Shown: positions 16,125-23,601, counted from the first letter of the stretch. The stretch: DNA of 49,412 nt from an uncultured Bacilli bacterium (GCA_947623845.1 CANQHM010000003.1:1-49412); one strand, 5' to 3'. Made by a program: numbers and translations. The notes: generated by a model not told the origin, from the sequence alone.

Positions 16125-17117
16125 TTAATATTTTTCAACCTCTTTAATTAATTCTTCTGTAGTTGGTAAATGAAGTAAATACTTAGAAGCATATATTTCA
16201 CTATTTTTAGGTAAAGCATATTTTACTACTGTTTTATTATGGTTAGTAGATAAAAGGATTCCTACTGTTGGATTATCACTTTCTTTTTTGATATTTTCAT
16301 CATAATAATTCACATACATATTTATTTGACCTATATCTTTATGGGTTACTTCTCCAATTTTTAATTCTAGTACAACATAACAATTTAAAATATTATTATA
16401 AAATACTAAATCGGGGTAATAATTTTTATTGTCAATTTTTAATTTTACTTCACTACCAACAAAAGCGAATCCTTTACCTAATTCTAATAAGAATTCTTTT
16501 AGGTGATTTAGTATTTCATTTTCTAAATCTTTTTCTTTGTAGTTAGAACCTAAATTTAGGAACTCTAAAACATAAGGATCTTTTACCAAATCTTTACTGG
16601 TATTTATAACATTACCTTGCATTGCTAACTTATTATCTTCATCACTAGATGTTAATAATCTTTCATATAAATGAGACTGAATCATTCTTCTTAGAGTTCT
16701 TACATCCCATCTACTATTTATACATTCTTGCATATAAAAATTTCTAATATTTTCATCTTTTACTTTTAAAAGTTCTAGATAGTGACTCCAACTCAATTGC
16801 GACAACAATGTTGTCGCAATTGGATAACAAACATAAAACTTTCTCATTCTTTCTAGATTTCTTTTAGAAAAACTTTTCCCATATTGTGCTGTTAGTCTCA
16901 TAGATAAATTTCTTAGGATATGTTCTCCATATTTAGCTTTTTCTTTCCCTTTTTGCAAATTATTAACAATATTCTCCCCAATATGCCAATATAAATCTAG
17001 TAAGATAGTATTAACTGTTATATAAGCTTTTCTTTTACTACTTTCAATTAAGTCTTTAATTTCTAAGTACATTTTATTTTCTAATTCTTGTTCTTCTTTA
17101 GTTTGTAATTCATTCAT
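16125..17117 (-). CDS. DUF1016/YhcG-type PD-(D/E)XK nuclease, copy 1
   Basis: A 330-residue protein with an N-terminal DUF1016 helical (winged-helix-like) region (LYWHIGENIVNNLQKG, YGEHILRNLSMRLT, SWSHYLELLKV) and a C-terminal PD-(D/E)XK nuclease core: YYPDLVFYNNILNCYVVLELK, giving the catalytic Asp and E-x-K, then HKDIGQINMYVNYYD. Cellular role is unknown for the family; defence or genome upkeep is suspected. Residues 100-107 (IATTLLSQ) are encoded by a perfect 27-nt palindrome. RBS AGGAGG, 9 nt before ATG. The C-terminal half is almost identical in DNA to copy 3, which indicates recent duplication or gene conversion. Confidence 0.88.
   Translation of the reverse strand: MNELQTKEEQELENKMYLEIKDLIESSKRKAYITVNTILLDLYWHIGENIVNNLQKGKEKAKYGEHILRNLSMRLTAQYGKSFSKRNLERMRKFYVCYPIATTLLSQLSWSHYLELLKVKDENIRNFYMQECINSRWDVRTLRRMIQSHLYERLLTSSDEDNKLAMQGNVINTSKDLVKDPYVLEFLNLGSNYKEKDLENEILNHLKEFLLELGKGFAFVGSEVKLKIDNKNYYPDLVFYNNILNCYVVLELKIGEVTHKDIGQINMYVNYYDENIKKESDNPTVGILLSTNHNKTVVKYALPKNSEIYASKYLLHLPTTEELIKEVEKY
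16795..16821. repeat. In-frame palindrome inside nuclease copy 1 (13/13 pairs)
   Basis: A perfect member of the 27-nt family: left arm AATTGCGACAACA, centre A, right arm its exact complement. It spans the third base of codon 99 to the second base of codon 108, just before LSWSHY. Confidence 0.9.
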
Positions 17118-17154
17118 TTTATAATCCTCCTATTTTTAATAATTATTTTAGTTC

Positions 17155-17345
17155 AATTGCGAATTCAATGTGTTCGAAATTCAATAATATTGATTTTAAT
17201 TTAATTTGTAAGACAAAGTATCCCAATTTAAAAATTAAAAAATATCAATTCGGCAACCAATGCTTGCCGAATTAGGACATATTATATAAAACTCTTCTTT
17301 TTTAATTATTCATATTTCAAATTGGGCAGGCATGCGTGCCAAATT
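17155..17345. repeat. Palindrome array between nuclease copies 1 and 2
   Basis: Clear members lie at 17155-17181, 17247-17273 (left arm CGGCAAC, 12 of 13 paired) and 17320-17345 (26 nt, no central base). A decayed one lies at 17203-17229 with the right ends but little pairing. Spacing is 48, 44 and 73 bp. Nothing else is seen in this intergenic stretch apart from the ribosome site of copy 1's upstream region. Confidence 0.8.
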
Positions 17346-17351
17346 TAAAAA

Positions 17352-18299
17352 TTAATATTTTTCCACTTCCTTAATTAATTCTTCTTTAGTTGGTAAATGA
17401 AGTAAATATTTAGATAAGTATATTTCACTATTATTTGGTAGAGCATATTCAACGATGGTTTTATTCTTTTCTTTCGCAAGTAAAATACCAACTGTTTTAT
17501 TTTCATCTTCTTCTTTCATGTGTTTATCATAATAATTGATATATGATGTTAACTGTCCTATATCTTTATGAGTCATTTCTCTTCTTTTTAATTCAATTAT
17601 GACAAAGCATTTTAAGATACGATTATAAAAAACTAAATCTACATAATATATTTCTCTATTAATTCTTATTGGGACTTCACTACCTACATACATAAATCCT
17701 TTTCCTAATTCTAATAAAAATTCTTTCAAATGATTTAGAATTTCTCTTTCTAAATCTTTTTCTTTATAATTAGTATCTAAATTAAGAAATTCAAGTACAT
17801 AAGGATCTTTTACCAAATCTTTACTGGTATTTATAACATTACCTTGAACTGCTAACTTATTATCTTCATCATTAGAACCTAATAACCTTTCGTATAGATG
17901 AGACTTAATCATTCTTTCTAATTCTCGGTAACTCCAACTAGAATTGATGCATTCTTGCATATAAAAGTTTCTTTTTCTTTCATCTTTAACTCTAATTAAT
18001 ATTTTATAATATGTCCAACTTAATTGGGCATTCACTGCGTGCCCAATTGGAAAACACCTATAAAATTGACGTGCATACTTTAAATTGCGTAAAGAATAAC
18101 CTTTGCCATATTGCTCTGTTAATCTTAGAGATAAATTTTTCAATATATATTCTCCATATTTAGCTCTTTTATCACCTTTTTGTAGATTATTAACGATATT
18201 CTCACCAATGTGCCAATATAAATCTAGCAAAATAGTATTAACTACTCTATGCGCTTTTCTCTTACTATTTTCAATTAAATCTTTAATTTCTAAATACAT
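17352..18299 (-). CDS. DUF1016/YhcG-type PD-(D/E)XK nuclease, copy 2, 5' end disrupted
   Basis: A 315-residue frame with the same two domains as copy 1: LYWHIGENIVNNLQKGDKRAK, SWTYYKILIRVKDE, then YYVDLVFYNRILKCFVIIELK with the catalytic Asp and E-x-K, and HKDIGQLTSYINYYD. It is the most divergent of the three (for example YVDLV in place of YPDLV). The normal start (ATG 18385, with AGGAGG) is out of frame, because a 41-bp tandem duplication at 18300-18381 shifts the reading: translation from it stops after about 25 codons. The internal ATG 18299 lacks a good ribosome site, so the gene is probably off or weakly expressed in this state. An in-frame palindrome lies at 18022-18048. Confidence 0.8.
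   Translation of the reverse strand: MYLEIKDLIENSKRKAHRVVNTILLDLYWHIGENIVNNLQKGDKRAKYGEYILKNLSLRLTEQYGKGYSLRNLKYARQFYRCFPIGHAVNAQLSWTYYKILIRVKDERKRNFYMQECINSSWSYRELERMIKSHLYERLLGSNDEDNKLAVQGNVINTSKDLVKDPYVLEFLNLDTNYKEKDLEREILNHLKEFLLELGKGFMYVGSEVPIRINREIYYVDLVFYNRILKCFVIIELKRREMTHKDIGQLTSYINYYDKHMKEEDENKTVGILLAKEKNKTIVEYALPNNSEIYLSKYLLHLPTKEELIKEVEKY
18022..18048. repeat. In-frame palindrome inside nuclease copy 2
   Basis: A 27-nt family member with left arm GGGCATT and right arm CGTGCCC (11 of 13 pairs). It is in the same codon phase and place as in copies 1 and 3, encoding IGHAVNAQ before LSW. Confidence 0.88.
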
Positions 18300-18381
18300 T
18301 TTGTTTTCTAATTCTTGTTCTTCTTTAGTTTGTAATCCATTTTGTTTTCTAATTCTTGTTCTTCTTTAGTTTGTAATCCAT
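18300..18381. repeat. 41-bp perfect tandem duplication at the start of nuclease copy 2
   Basis: Two identical 41-bp units (18300-18340 and 18341-18381) cover the first codons (NGLQTKEEQELENK). The unit length is not a multiple of three. Loss of one unit would restore the frame seen in copies 1 and 3. Confidence 0.97.
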
Positions 18382-18421
18382 TCATTTTATAATCCTCCTA
18401 TTTTAACAATGACTTTTCATC

Positions 18422-18447
18422 AATTGGGCAGGCATGCGTGCCAAATT
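18422..18447. repeat. Palindrome copy between nuclease copies 2 and 3
   Basis: A 26-nt member, identical to the copy at 17320-17345 including the flanking AAATTTAAAAATTAATATT. The whole 3' flank of the nuclease gene has thus been duplicated together with the palindrome. Confidence 0.88.
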
Positions 18448-18453
18448 TAAAAA

Positions 18454-19446
18454 TTAATATTTTTCAACCTCTTTAATTAGTTCTTCCCTAGTTGGTAAAT
18501 GGAGTAAATACTTAGAAGCATATATCTCACTATTTTTAGGCAAAGCATACTTTACTACTGTTTTATTATGGTTAGTAGATAAAAGGATTCCTACTGTTGG
18601 ATTATCACTTTCTTTTTTGATATTTTCATCATAATAATTCACATACATATTTATTTGACCTATATCTTTATGGGTTACTTCTCCAATTTTTAATTCTAGT
18701 ACAACATAACAATTTAAAATATTATTATAAAATACTAAATCGGGGTAATAATTTTTATTGTCAATTTTTAATTTTACTTCACTACCAACAAAAGCGAATC
18801 CTTTACCTAATTCTAATAAGAATTCTTTTAGGTGATTTAGTATTTCATTTTCTAAATCTTTTTCTTTGTAGTTATCACCTAAATTAAGAAACTCTAATAC
18901 ATAAGGATCTCTTACTAAGTCCTTGCTTGTATTTATAACATTCCCTTGTATTGCTAACTTGTTATCTTCATCACTAGATGTTAATAACCTTTCGTATAGA
19001 CAAGACATAATCATTCTTCCTAATTCTCGATAATTCCATCGGGAATTAATGCATTCTTGCATATAAAATTTTCTTTTATATTCTTCTTCAACTTTTAAAA
19101 GTTCTACATAATGACTCCAGCTCAATTGGTCAGGCATTGCCTGACCTTTTTGATAATATAAATAAAACTTTCGCATATTTTTCATATTTGTTAGAGAATA
19201 ACCTTTCCCATATTCCAAAGTAAATCTTATCGAAAGATTCTTTAAAATACTTTCGCCATATTTAGCTCTTTTCTCTCCTTTTTGCAAGTTATTAACAATA
19301 TTTTCTCCAATGTGCCAGTATAAATCCAGTAAGATAGTATTAACTGCAACATACGCTTTTCTTTTACTACTTTCAATTAAATCCTTGATTTCCAAATACA
19401 TTTTGTTTTCTAATTCTTGTTCTTCTTTAGTTTGTAATCCATTCAT
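18454..19446 (-). CDS. DUF1016/YhcG-type PD-(D/E)XK nuclease, copy 3
   Basis: A 330-residue protein with intact start (ATG 19446, AGGAGG upstream). The N-terminal half differs from copy 1 (for example YSLTNMKNMRKFYLYY and QAMPDQLSWSHYVELL), while the nuclease half (about residues 195-330) is nearly the same in protein and DNA, including YYPDLVFYNNILNCYVVLELK. This pattern suggests shared catalytic halves with diversified recognition halves. The in-frame palindrome is at 19124-19150. Confidence 0.88.
   Translation of the reverse strand: MNGLQTKEEQELENKMYLEIKDLIESSKRKAYVAVNTILLDLYWHIGENIVNNLQKGEKRAKYGESILKNLSIRFTLEYGKGYSLTNMKNMRKFYLYYQKGQAMPDQLSWSHYVELLKVEEEYKRKFYMQECINSRWNYRELGRMIMSCLYERLLTSSDEDNKLAIQGNVINTSKDLVRDPYVLEFLNLGDNYKEKDLENEILNHLKEFLLELGKGFAFVGSEVKLKIDNKNYYPDLVFYNNILNCYVVLELKIGEVTHKDIGQINMYVNYYDENIKKESDNPTVGILLSTNHNKTVVKYALPKNSEIYASKYLLHLPTREELIKEVEKY
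19124..19150. repeat. In-frame palindrome inside nuclease copy 3
   Basis: A 27-nt member with left arm GGTCAGG and right arm CCTGACC (11 of 13 pairs counting the outer bases). It encodes KGQAMPDQ at the same codons as in copies 1 and 2. Confidence 0.88.
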
Positions 19447-19482
19447 TCTCTAATCCTCCTATTTTAATAATAACTTTTCATC

Positions 19483-19670
19483 AATTGAGCAGGCATGCCT
19501 GCCCAATTAAATATTACATAACCCCTTTATTCTTTTTAATTTGAAGTGTATAACCAATTTGGAACGCAGTAAGTTTGCAATTTAGATAATGTTGATACAC
19601 TTCAATTGCGCAGACAATGTCTGCGTAATTGGAATAATTAATTAATTGGCTCAGCAATGCTGAGCTTTTT
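19483..19670. repeat. Palindrome array upstream of nuclease copy 3
   Basis: Clear members are at 19483-19508 (26 nt), 19604-19630 (left arm GCGCAGA, 12 of 13 paired) and 19644-19670 (left arm GCTCAGC). A decayed one lies at 19556-19582. The last is followed by a run of T on the plus strand and so looks like a terminator, but no plus-strand gene precedes it. Confidence 0.82.
19541..19605. repeat. 11-bp inverted repeat enclosing a decayed palindrome
   Basis: TTGAAGTGTAT (19541-19551) and ATACACTTCAA (19595-19605) are perfect inverted arms 43 nt apart. The enclosed stretch contains the decayed 27-mer, and the right arm runs into the next palindrome. It could be a cruciform or a structured RNA. 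Confidence 0.6.
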
Positions 19671-19803
19671 TTTAATATTTACGACACGCGAGGAAGTGTT
19701 GTAGATATTTAAGGCAAAAATTAAGATTTGCATCTATTTTACCTTTCATAATATATATTAACAATTTTTTGATGATTTCCTTTTTTTTACGAAAATTTTT
19801 TCT
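19671..19803. other. Non-coding stretch with one small hairpin
   Basis: AT-rich spacer between the palindrome array and the paralog C terminator. I see only one short stem (TACGACAC at 19680-19687 with GTGTTGTA at 19696-19703) and no open frame or promoter I would defend. Confidence 0.5.
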
Positions 19804-19833
19804 AAAAAAATAAAAATTCTCAAATATTGAGAA
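19804..19833 (-). terminator. Rho-independent terminator of paralog C
   Basis: On the minus strand TTCTCAA-TAT-TTGAGAA is followed by TTTTTATTTTTTT, 13 bp after the stop at 19847. Confidence 0.75.
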
Positions 19834-19846
19834 CTTTATTACAATT

Positions 19847-21508
19847 TTATTTTACTCCATCCTGAGTAGTAAAAACAATTCGGAACGAACCATAGCCGAG
19901 TGCACGGCCACTCTCACCATACGTACTCCACACACCTGTACGTGAACGATCATTAACATGACCACCACGTATAATCCAAAAAGCTTTAGAATTTAGGAAA
20001 ACTGTATAATCACTATACCATCCACGAGTTTCTCTGGTGGCATCTCCTAAATGTCCTCTGATTATATCACTAGATGCTCCATATGCGTACATATCATAAT
20101 ATTTAGCATCAGGTATTATACTGGAAGATTCATTAAAGCCGGCATCGCTCGAATAAAATGCTCCATCAGTATTTACCATATTTGCCATCACATATTCCCA
20201 AGCACCGCCAGACATATCATATATACCAGTTATATTATTCGTCGTACTTGCGTGAACTCCACCTTGGGTCCAACTAAAGGCATCAGCACAAGTAGTAGTT
20301 GGATCTACTGATACAGAAGAACCAGCACATCCAGTTGTATAACTACTATTCATCCATACTTCTGCTCCAGATTCTATTTCATTACTGTTACTATTAAATC
20401 TTCCATACTTACTTTGAGTTAAGTATGCCGCTGCTCCCCATTCTATGTTTTTCATTATATGGTTGTCGATTTCAAGAGGATTTATATTATAAGTTGTAGA
20501 ATATTTTTCTTCTATATCTCTTACTCCTTGAAACATATATGCTACTTGTAAGCTTCTTAATGATGAAACATTGGGTATTATTTTAAGATTTGTTACTGAT
20601 TTTTCGCTTGAATTATATGCTCCACTACTTTCAAATTTTCCTACCCAAATACCAGTAAGTTCAGTTCCACTTTCTTCTAAAGTTCCTTTAAAAGTGAAAG
20701 CTGGATGGGTATACCAATCTCCATTATTAGCTTTTTTCTCACCATTTTTACAATCTTCCATTATTATTCCATTCTCCCCTTTAGTATATTTACAAGTTAC
20801 ATTACCAGTCGTTTCTATACCATTTTCAAAAACAATATTTATCATTTGTTCCGGTACAGTTTCATTATTAACATTAAATAATTGATATTTGTATCTAGGA
20901 ATCCACACATACATTTGAAGTATATCAGTATCTAAGCTAAGAAGTGTACCAGCTTTATCTTTTCTTAATTGATTATCTTGAGTTAATTCATTATATTTTT
21001 CTGTTGTTACTAATACCGCATTCGCCCATCTATGATCTCCATAGTTATACCATTCACTATCAGTATCAGCTACTTTTATTGTTCCATCATCATCTATAGT
21101 AACAGGAATTAAACCTTGAAATAATTCTGGTTCATTTGGTTTTTTACCAAATACAACAGTACATTTATTAGGTTTATTAGTTCTTAATACTAATTCCCAA
21201 GTATCTTTATCAAAAGTGGCACTTGTCCCTTCTTTATCACAATCTAATCTTTCAAAAACATAACCATCTTCTTTACCAGGGAATTCAGTTTTAGTTTCTC
21301 CATCTACTAATACTGATAAATATATATCACGTTTTTTAAACTCACCTACTGTATTAAATACTAATTTTTGAGTGTGTCTTACTTGGTATAGCGCAAATGA
21401 GTAACTTACTACTACAATTAATAATAAGGTACATAAACCTAATATTATTTTATTTTTATTACCATTTCTTATTTTACTTAATTCTTTATCGGGATTAAAT
21501 CTTTTCAT
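19847..21508 (-). CDS. Membrane-anchored surface protein with C-terminal C-type-lectin/FGE-like domain (paralog C)
   Basis: A 553-residue protein. A cytoplasmic basic start (KRFNPDKELSKIRNGNKNK) precedes a membrane helix (IILGLCTLLLIVVVSYSFAL). The ectodomain opens with a region different from the TasA-like one of A and B, then shares the lectin/FGE-like part: ELFQGLIPV, MYVWIPRYKYQLFN, GIWVGKFESS, NIEWGAAAYLTQSKYG, STTNNITGIYDMSGGAWEYVM, RGHLGDATRETRGW and the end IIRGGHV...GSFRIVFTTQDG. The last 30 codons are somewhat GC-richer than the gene but not A-free, so this may be an older or less edited variable region. RBS AAGGAG. The promoter and operator-like repeats lie between it and a divergent XRE gene. 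Confidence 0.75.
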   Translation of the reverse strand: MKRFNPDKELSKIRNGNKNKIILGLCTLLLIVVVSYSFALYQVRHTQKLVFNTVGEFKKRDIYLSVLVDGETKTEFPGKEDGYVFERLDCDKEGTSATFDKDTWELVLRTNKPNKCTVVFGKKPNEPELFQGLIPVTIDDDGTIKVADTDSEWYNYGDHRWANAVLVTTEKYNELTQDNQLRKDKAGTLLSLDTDILQMYVWIPRYKYQLFNVNNETVPEQMINIVFENGIETTGNVTCKYTKGENGIIMEDCKNGEKKANNGDWYTHPAFTFKGTLEESGTELTGIWVGKFESSGAYNSSEKSVTNLKIIPNVSSLRSLQVAYMFQGVRDIEEKYSTTYNINPLEIDNHIMKNIEWGAAAYLTQSKYGRFNSNSNEIESGAEVWMNSSYTTGCAGSSVSVDPTTTCADAFSWTQGGVHASTTNNITGIYDMSGGAWEYVMANMVNTDGAFYSSDAGFNESSSIIPDAKYYDMYAYGASSDIIRGHLGDATRETRGWYSDYTVFLNSKAFWIIRGGHVNDRSRTGVWSTYGESGRALGYGSFRIVFTTQDGVK

Positions 21509-21523
21509 ATATATATCTCCTTC

Positions 21524-21543
21524 TTACAATACATCTATTGTAA
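21524..21543. promoter_or_regulatory. Operator-like inverted repeat at the paralog C transcription start
   Basis: TTACAATA-CATC-TATTGTAA is a perfect inverted repeat just downstream of the paralog C -10 box, a repressor-site position. It suits the dimeric XRE protein encoded divergently at 21624. Confidence 0.6.
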
Positions 21544-21547
21544 TTAC

Positions 21548-21576
21548 ATTTTACAACATATGTGTTCATATTTCAA
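21548..21576 (-). promoter_or_regulatory. Promoter of paralog C
   Basis: TTGAAA (21576-21571), a 17-nt spacer and TAAAAT (21553-21548) read toward ATG 21508. Confidence 0.6.
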
Positions 21577-21590
21577 TACATTTGTTGTAA
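21551..21590. promoter_or_regulatory. Second, spaced operator-like inverted repeat
   Basis: TTACAACA (21551-21558) and TGTTGTAA (21583-21590) are inverted and 24 nt apart. They flank the paralog C -35 and resemble the half-sites at 21524-21543. Confidence 0.5.
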
Positions 21591-21623
21591 GAAATTGTAT
21601 ATATAAAATGAGGTGTTTTAAAA

Positions 21624-21842
21624 ATGTATTATACAGAGAAATTACAATGGATTAGAAATTGTAAGAATATCACACAAAAAGAAATAGCAGATTATTTAGG
21701 AATCAAACAACAACAATATGCTAGATATGAAAAAGGCATCAATGTTATGCCTGTTACCTACTTAGCTAAAATATGCAAATACTTTAATATATCTGCTGAT
21801 TATATTTTAGGACTTACTGAAGAAATGAAACCTCTTAAGTAA
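21624..21842 (+). CDS. Small XRE-family repressor
   Basis: A 72-residue single HTH protein: LQWIRNCKNITQKEIADYLGI, QQQYARYEKGINVMPVTYLAKICKYF and ISADYILGLTEE, a complete Cro/CI fold of minimal length. RBS GAGGTG lies 8 nt before the ATG. It is divergent from paralog C with TTACAA/TTGTAA inverted repeats between, so control of both genes is the simplest reading. Confidence 0.88.
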   Translation: MYYTEKLQWIRNCKNITQKEIADYLGIKQQQYARYEKGINVMPVTYLAKICKYFNISADYILGLTEEMKPLK

Positions 21843-21851
21843 GTTTTTTTA

Positions 21852-21878
21852 TTAAAAAAAAGAGTTCTATAAGAACTC
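21852..21878 (-). terminator. Rho-independent terminator of the 22156-21867 operon
   Basis: On the minus strand GAGTTC-TTATA-GAACTC is followed by eight T. The TAG stop of the 95-residue protein lies in the loop. Confidence 0.8.
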
Positions 21879-22154
21879 AATTATTTCAACATTACTATTA
21901 ATCTTTTCAACAAGATCAGCAGCTTCATATTTATTAAATATACTTTCAAACTTAGAACTATCTAGTAAGAATAGTGATGGATAATTACTAAATACAACAT
22001 CTACATTATCTAAGCCCATTTCTTTTAAATAGTTAATATTCTTACTAACAAGTTTATTATGTTTATTTAGTTCATCTAATTCTTCTCTAGAAAGTAAGAC
22101 ATTTAATCTTTCTATTGTACTATCACTAATACCAAAATTCTTTAATTCATTCAT
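21867..22154 (-). CDS. Small helical protein, unknown function
   Basis: A 95-residue protein, mostly helical and charged, with no signal or membrane segment. It contains ELKNFGISDSTIERLNVLLS and MGLDNVDVVFSNYPSLFLLD, a pattern reminiscent of mTERF-like or helix-repeat proteins where leucines recur. I do not recognise a named family. ATG 22154 has AGGTG 7 nt upstream and follows the previous stop by 1 bp, so it is translationally coupled to the 481-residue protein; the two also share similar 30-residue helical motifs. Confidence 0.7.
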   Translation of the reverse strand: MNELKNFGISDSTIERLNVLLSREELDELNKHNKLVSKNINYLKEMGLDNVDVVFSNYPSLFLLDSSKFESIFNKYEAADLVEKINSNVEIIEFL

Positions 22155-22155
22155 C

Positions 22156-23601
22156 TTATTCACCTAATCCTTTATAAGATATAATATTTACATCGGGATA
22201 AGTATTTTTAAATTCATTAGTATCAAATACAAACATATAGTAATTACCATCTTCATCTTGATATTCTAAATCATTAACTTTACAAGTATGAATAACATCT
22301 GCTATCGCATCACAATTACTTACTTGGAATTGTGGATATTGTAAGAAGAACTTAGGATCTACTTTATTTAATCCTTTACTATTAGCTTCTACAATATTTT
22401 CATTTATATCAAATACTCCTAAGAATAAATTACCTTGTGGATAACGATATACAACATTATATTCTCTAACATATTTTTCTAATTTAGCATTTGATAACAT
22501 CGTTAATTTAGCACTATACTTAACTAAATCATCACTACTAACTTCGCCACTTTCTCTTAAGGTTTTAACATTAGCTAAGAAGTTATCTACATTAGTTAAA
22601 GTTACTAAAGATATAGCTTTAACATCGATATTATTATCTTTTAATTTATTTATTTTATCTAAGACATTTCCTTCTAATACTTCACTATATTCTTCAATAT
22701 CTTCATCGGTAGCATTTAATTCATTTTTTAATAATTCTTTATTTTGAGAATTATCTACTTTAAAGACATCGATAACTTCGTCAGTAGGAAATTCCATAGG
22801 ACTTGTTTCTACAGGTGTAGTTTCTACTGGAATAGTAACTTCATCTTCTTCTGGTTCTTCAATTACGGGGGTTACTACAACTTCTTCTTTTTGAGTTGGT
22901 TCGATAACTACTTCTTTAGCTTCTTCCTTCTCTTCTTTTTCTCTTAATACTCTCGCTTTTTCATTTTCTTCTACAGTATTATAATAATTTACAAAGTCGG
23001 GATTAGAGAAGATCAAGTTAGATGCTAACATTTTAGCTTCTTCATCATTAAAGTTTAAGAATTTTAAAGTATCAATAATTGGTCTTGGAGAGAAATTAAG
23101 TAAATCTCCAGCGACACTCTTCTTTAATAATTCTACCATTTCTTTTTGTTTTTCTAGAATCGTAGACATTTGTAAAGATTTTTCTTCTACTTCACTCTTT
23201 AATTTAGCAACTTCTTCATTTTTAGTTTTTACTTCATTATCATAAGTCGCAATCTTTTCGGTTAATTCTTGTTTTTTATTAGGGTATTTTTCGTCTAATT
23301 CTTTTCTTAATGCTGTAGGATCAAAAGAAATTTGTAATTCCCGATTTATTTCTTCATAATCATTAGTTTTCTTACCTTTGATTAATTCTTTTAAATTTTC
23401 ATATTGTTTCGTAATAGCTTTTAGTGTAGATTGTAAATTAGCACTTTCTCTAGTTGCGGCATCTACTTCTTCTAAAATCTTTTCTACTTCACTTTCTAAT
23501 CTACTAACTTCTTTTTGACGTTCTAAAACTACTCTACTATTAGAGCCGTTCTTCATATCGAATAGACGTTTAAATACTTCTTGTGTTCTTGTGTATATCA
23601 T
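22156..23601 (-). CDS. Coiled-coil protein with acidic linker, unknown function
   Basis: A 481-residue cytosolic protein. Residues about 20-165 are a coiled coil rich in E, K and L. About 165-205 is a small helical patch (RPIIDTLKFLNFNDEEAKMLASNL). About 215-280 is an acidic Pro/Glu/Val linker with repeated PVETTPVETSP-like units. The C-terminal 200 residues are helical (NELNATDEDIEEYSEVLEGNV, VTLTNVDNFLANVKTLRESG) and end in KGLGE. The overall plan (coiled coil plus acidic linker) recurs in the 692-residue protein at 47202-49280. No known family is recognised. Confidence 0.75.
   Translation of the reverse strand: MIYTRTQEVFKRLFDMKNGSNSRVVLERQKEVSRLESEVEKILEEVDAATRESANLQSTLKAITKQYENLKELIKGKKTNDYEEINRELQISFDPTALRKELDEKYPNKKQELTEKIATYDNEVKTKNEEVAKLKSEVEEKSLQMSTILEKQKEMVELLKKSVAGDLLNFSPRPIIDTLKFLNFNDEEAKMLASNLIFSNPDFVNYYNTVEENEKARVLREKEEKEEAKEVVIEPTQKEEVVVTPVIEEPEEDEVTIPVETTPVETSPMEFPTDEVIDVFKVDNSQNKELLKNELNATDEDIEEYSEVLEGNVLDKINKLKDNNIDVKAISLVTLTNVDNFLANVKTLRESGEVSSDDLVKYSAKLTMLSNAKLEKYVREYNVVYRYPQGNLFLGVFDINENIVEANSKGLNKVDPKFFLQYPQFQVSNCDAIADVIHTCKVNDLEYQDEDGNYYMFVFDTNEFKNTYPDVNIISYKGLGE

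Noticed and set aside
19644..19680. Ordinary Rho-independent terminator
   Set aside because: Stem plus T8 is terminator-like on the plus strand, but no plus-strand gene ends there, and the stem fits the 27-nt palindrome family. I list it as a family member.
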